Shown here one piece after another: positions 34,151-36,643 of a stretch of 36,643 nt of DNA (position 1 is the stretch's first letter; each line of letters begins with the position of its first letter). The translations under genes were made by a program, and so were the position numbers. The stretch is from NCBI GenBank assembly GCA_026770585.1, contig MU646363.1, forward strand, positions 228,648-265,290, written 5' to 3'. This DNA comes from Baffinella frigidus. Lineage: Eukaryota > Cryptophyceae > Cryptomonadales > Baffinellaceae. The notes under the pieces are model-generated. The model ran no database searches. It was not told the origin of the DNA and saw only the letters and a list, made by a program, of their open reading frames with translations.

Positions 34151-34317
34151 ACAATACGTAGCAGGACCAAGTGCCTCCGCCAGGGCCAGATGCCTGTAAG
34201 GCGCCCGGAATCAGGTTTGGGGTTTCGGGTTTCGGGGGTTGGATAAAGGTTCCGGGTTTAGGGTTTAAGGTTTCCGCCACTGCCAGATATACCTGCTCGG
34301 CGAATCAGGTTTTGAGA

Positions 34318-34440
34318 TTTAGGGTTTCGGGTTTCGGGTTTCGGGTTTCGGGTTTCGGGTTTCGGGTTTCGGGTTTCGGGTGTCGGGTTTCGGGTGTCGG
34401 GTTTCGGGTTTCGGGTTTCGGGTTTCGGGTTTCGGGTTTC
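34318..34440 (+). repeat. TTTCGGG telomere-like array
   Basis: About 17 heptamer units with two TGTCGGG variants. Frames through it are artefacts. Confidence 0.88.
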
Positions 34441-34616
34441 GGAGCTCGGAATCGCGCGGGGACGATTCTCTGCGAGAGCAAAATGAAAGTGGATGACCCA
34501 CTTCCAGCGCCACCATACTTTGGCGTGGTGGCAACACGCAAAATAATTTGGCGTGTTACTTTAAGGTCAACCCTGTCAACTTTGGCGTGTTCCGGCATTC
34601 CGTAGCGCACACAGGT

Positions 34617-34826
34617 TAGAGCGGGTCTCTCATTAGTTGACACGATTCGGACCTCGAAAACAAAATAAATGATGAACAAAATGAGTCAACTTGTGTAGTA
34701 AATTTCATTGAAATGAGAATTCTTTTTTTCTCGCAATGAAATTTACTACACAAGTTGACTCATTTTGTTCACCATTTATTTTGTTTTCGACCGAAAAAGG
34801 TGTCAACTAATGAGAGACCCGCTCTA
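34617..34826. mobile_element. 210-bp foldback element
   Basis: AGAGCGGGTCTCTCATTAGT and complement; inner arms AAAATGAGTCAACTTGTGTA and complement. Long near-perfect arms. Confidence 0.8.
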
Positions 34827-34849
34827 GTTTTCCCGGGCTTGAGACACAA

Positions 34850-35345
34850 ATCGGTCCCGGGCTTTTGGTGTGAACACAATCAGTCAACCCGGGTGTCTCA
34901 GAGCCGGAAAGCGGGGGGCGCACCTGTCCACACGAGGCTATCCATGCGAACAGATTCATAAGTTAATTATTGGATTATTGCCCAGGAAACACGCCAAAAG
35001 TCAGCATTTGATCACGTTTCCGTACGGACATCCGCACGGAAACGTGATCATTTCCCCACAAATGTTAAAATGTTCTTTTATTCTGTTCGCATGGATAGCC
35101 TCGTGTGGGTCTCCCAGGTCGAATGCATACGCGATTTCCGGGCACGTATGGGGTTGATTCTCCCAGTTTGCGGTTCAAATCCATCCCGGACTATTGGTGT
35201 GAAGACAATCAGTCAACCCAGGTGACGGAGAGCCGGAAATAGGGGGGGCGCACCCGTCTCCAAGGTCGAACGAATAGGCGGTTTCCCGTTGAGGACTATT
35301 GGTGCGAACAGAGTTAGTCAACCCGGGTGACTGAGAGCCGGAAAT
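34850..35345 (-). pseudogene. Shards of exon 35358-35428 and its donor flank
   Basis: EIAYAFDLGD (35102-35140) and ETAYSFDLGDG (35248-35290) precede three copies of an intron segment with plus-strand AGTCAACCCGGGTG (34880, 35212, 35318). Confidence 0.6.
34928..35108 (+). mobile_element. 181-bp MITE, CCACACGAGGCTATCC family
   Basis: Inverted near copy of 19477-19657, inserted beside an exon shard at both sites. Confidence 0.85.
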
Positions 35346-35357
35346 AGGGGGGCCTAC

Positions 35358-35428
35358 CCGTCGCCGAGGTCGAACGAATAGGCGATTTCCGGGCGCTTGA
35401 AGGCTGAGAGGAACTCATCGTACTCCAC
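35358..35428 (-). CDS. Exon: second half of an EF-hand loop plus following helix
   Basis: The 71-bp segment starts after GGGACAG and ends before GTAGGC. It reads VEYDEFLSAFKRPEIAYSF and then DLGD, with two bases left over. VEYDEF matches EF-hand loop positions 8-12 plus the next Phe (hydrophobic at 8, Glu at 12), so the intron would split the calcium loop between positions 7 and 8. The first half of the loop should lie in an exon at higher coordinates, which I did not find. The two leftover bases GG join the single G that opens exon 33179-33236 to give Gly. Partial copies of the 3' half occur at about 35248-35290 and 35102-35140. EF-hand assignment is likely; calcium binding is inferred. Confidence 0.68.
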
Positions 35429-35590
35429 CTGTCCCGAAGAGGAAAGCAAGGTTACGAGCCTCAATGAACGATAAGGTTATGACGCTTTAGGCTTTACCTG
35501 CTTTATCTAGGCGCCTAGGTAAAGTGAGAACTCACATCCAATAATGTTCGAGAAAAGCACTGCTGCACCCTGAATTGAAGAAGCTGCTAA

Positions 35591-35837
35591 GCCTATTGTA
35601 GAATTCGGGTCCGCGCGGATTTTTTTGAGATCAGGTCGGGGGATCGGGGAACGAAAAAACGTGAAAATGATTCGTTGTGTGTCATCATATGGGTGGGGGT
35701 CACGACCTTGTCATCAAATCGATGCGTAAGATATCATAAAACTTTAGATGGACGTAAAAATCTCCGCGATGTTTTCATTTTTTTAGATCCTCCGACCCGA
35801 AGTGAAATCCGCGCGGACCCGAAATCTACAATACCGC
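35591..35837 (-). mobile_element. Second copy of the 29786-30041 element
   Basis: Reverse orientation; ends less perfect (CTATTGTAGAATTCGGGTCC). Confidence 0.75.
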
Positions 35838-35849
35838 TATCAAGCGACC

Positions 35850-36180
35850 TAAGCACGTTTTTTAAAGCCACAACCAGAAATCCGATCTCAGCTTTTCCAT
35901 TTTAAAAGTCCATTTCCCTTAGGATTCAGGTGCAAGATTCTAAAATCCTTCAAAATTGTGTCACGTCCTCGCTCGGCAACAGCGCTCCTTGCAACACGTA
36001 GAGAAAGAGTCTCATAGGAACCTTTTTGATGTCTCAGGAATCCTTCAAAAAAAATCCACGTCCTCGCTTGGCAGCGGGCCTGCCTTAGCCCAATACCGCA
36101 TGCTGATTCCCTAGGGCCTAACGTAGTCAAATACAAATTTCTGAGATCATTGGGGTCTGACCCGGACGGTCTCCCTTTCC
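35850..36180. other. Gene-free stretch with element pieces
   Basis: TTTTAAAAGTCCATTTCCCT and CACGTCCTCGCTCGG (twice, 35961 and 36058) belong to the 8818-8935 family. No exon seen. Confidence 0.5.
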
Positions 36181-36183
36181 CCA

Positions 36184-36346
36184 GTACACTCTGAGCCAGA
36201 AAATTTCACCTAAGTCAACTCCCCCTGAAAGCCAGTGCCTTAAGTCAAATGCCTGCTCCCAGAGCAGGTCTATCTAAACGAAACGGCACCTTACTGTCGA
36301 GGATCAGCTTTGTTGACTTAAGGTAAAATATCCTGGATACCAGTGC
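36184..36346. mobile_element. MITE, AGCCAGAA family
   Basis: Second copy of 2154-2321. Confidence 0.7.
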
Positions 36347-36366
36347 AGTGCAAACCCGCCCGGGTT

Positions 36367-36492
36367 CCACGCCAGAGTGGAGGAGGGAGTTATTTTTAAA
36401 AAACCGCGTCTGGAAGTGATTTTTGACTTTTGAAAACTACTGCCTTGCAGGGAAATTGTCTTTTGGCGACCCCTTCGAAGACTCTGGCGTGG
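36367..36492 (-). mobile_element. MITE, CCACGCCAGA family
   Basis: Reverse-orientation copy of 2519-2647. Confidence 0.7.
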
Positions 36493-36544
36493 TTGGTCAC
36501 TCTCGTGGTAAAAAAAACCATGCACGTCGTTTCGTGCCCCGGGG

Positions 36545-36643
36545 GGGGAGAGAGGGAGAGAGAGAGAAAGCGAGCGAGCAAGAGACAGAGAGAGATAGGG
36601 AGAGGGAGAGGGAGAGGGAGAGGGAGAGGGAGAGGGAGAGGGA
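36545..36643 (+). repeat. GA-rich microsatellite at window end
   Basis: GAGAGA then (GGGAGA)n, preceded by nine G. Confidence 0.85.

Larger units (their letters stand above)
33380..34315 (-). pseudogene. Five shards of exon 33179-33236
   Basis: Copies of YLAVAEAADL with the acceptor region (plus strand AGATACCTGTTCGGCGCT) lie at 33388-33444, 33688-33745, 33808-33850, 34155-34216 and 34264-34314. They are separated by a 62-bp tandem repeat, TTTCGGG arrays and unique DNA. Confidence 0.66.
2715..35428 (-). other. Candidate large multi-exon gene (exon chain, ends outside window)
   Basis: About 20 short minus-strand open segments with AG acceptors and GT (two GC) donors follow each other from 35428 down to 2715. 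Reading phase is compatible at most joins. The informative ones are 35358/33236 (GG+G), 32524/31310 (AG+G) and 9816/7664 (CG+C), each completing a sense codon. No start or stop codon is assigned. One join (20498 to 18749) does not fit, and the 371-base gap between these positions may hide an exon. Joins around 15890-17160, 12245-12285 and 10125-10197 are unresolved. The product would hold two EF-hand segments and a WW domain. I infer one gene; two adjacent genes on the same strand cannot be excluded. Confidence 0.6.

Overview
This is eukaryotic nuclear DNA from a repeat-rich protist or microalga. The evidence is the spliced, very small exons, long introns full of plant/alveolate-type TTTAGGG-like repeats, and dozens of short inverted-repeat (MITE/foldback) elements. 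No bacterial operon, RNA gene or intact long reading frame is present. The exact lineage cannot be read from the window. The TTTAGGG motif, two GC-AG introns and frequent AG|G acceptors suit a dinoflagellate. A prasinophyte-type green alga is the main alternative.

Every coding island I can support lies on the minus strand. Read from position 35428 down to 2715, about 20 exons of 50-120 bp have usable splice borders. At most testable joins the reading phase fits: phase-2 ends meet phase-1 starts at 35358/33236, 32524/31310 and 9816/7664, and most other joins are phase 0 to phase 0. The simplest reading is one large minus-strand gene, or two adjacent ones, whose ends lie outside the window. It encodes a protein with an EF-hand half (35358-35428), a hydrophobic AEAADLILVFID segment (33179-33236), helical segments (28470-28586, 26525-26626), a WW domain half (21265-21372), a complete EF-hand (5375-5479) and a second AEAADLVLILADP segment (4256-4366). 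The first and last modules are alike, which suggests an ancient internal repeat. I do not recognise the protein as a named family.

Around nearly every exon lie partial, decayed copies of the same exon, always in the same orientation ('exon shards'). They are separated by degenerate telomere-like arrays (TTTAGGG, TTCAGGG, TTTCGGG) and broken up by MITEs. Layout from left to right: 1-2000 telomere-like arrays and shards of the 2715-2768 exon; 2.1-4.8 kb exons and shards with a GA tract; 4.8-6.0 kb EF-hand exon array; 6.0-7.3 kb MITEs and GT-rich satellite; 7.3-10.4 kb exon 7553-7664 and about nine shards of exon 9816-9879; 10.4-15 kb MITEs, a GAGATCAGGACACGCG minisatellite and the SAISRLDANDL exon array; 15-17.7 kb exon array with a QAFIEHYTG motif; 18-20.6 kb exon array, assembly gap (20026-20396) and TTTCGGG arrays; 21-27.3 kb WW exon, further exons, MITEs and a 22-26 bp minisatellite; 27.4-31.5 kb helical exon array with GA tracts; 31.5-36.6 kb final exons, a perfect 62-bp tandem repeat and MITEs.

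At least 20 inverted-repeat families can be told apart. Empty and filled copies of the same exon shard lie side by side, so some insertion events can be read directly. The clearest is a 188-bp element with a TA target duplication at 14476-14663. In several places an element end supplies or touches a splice site, which raises the possibility of introner-like behaviour.
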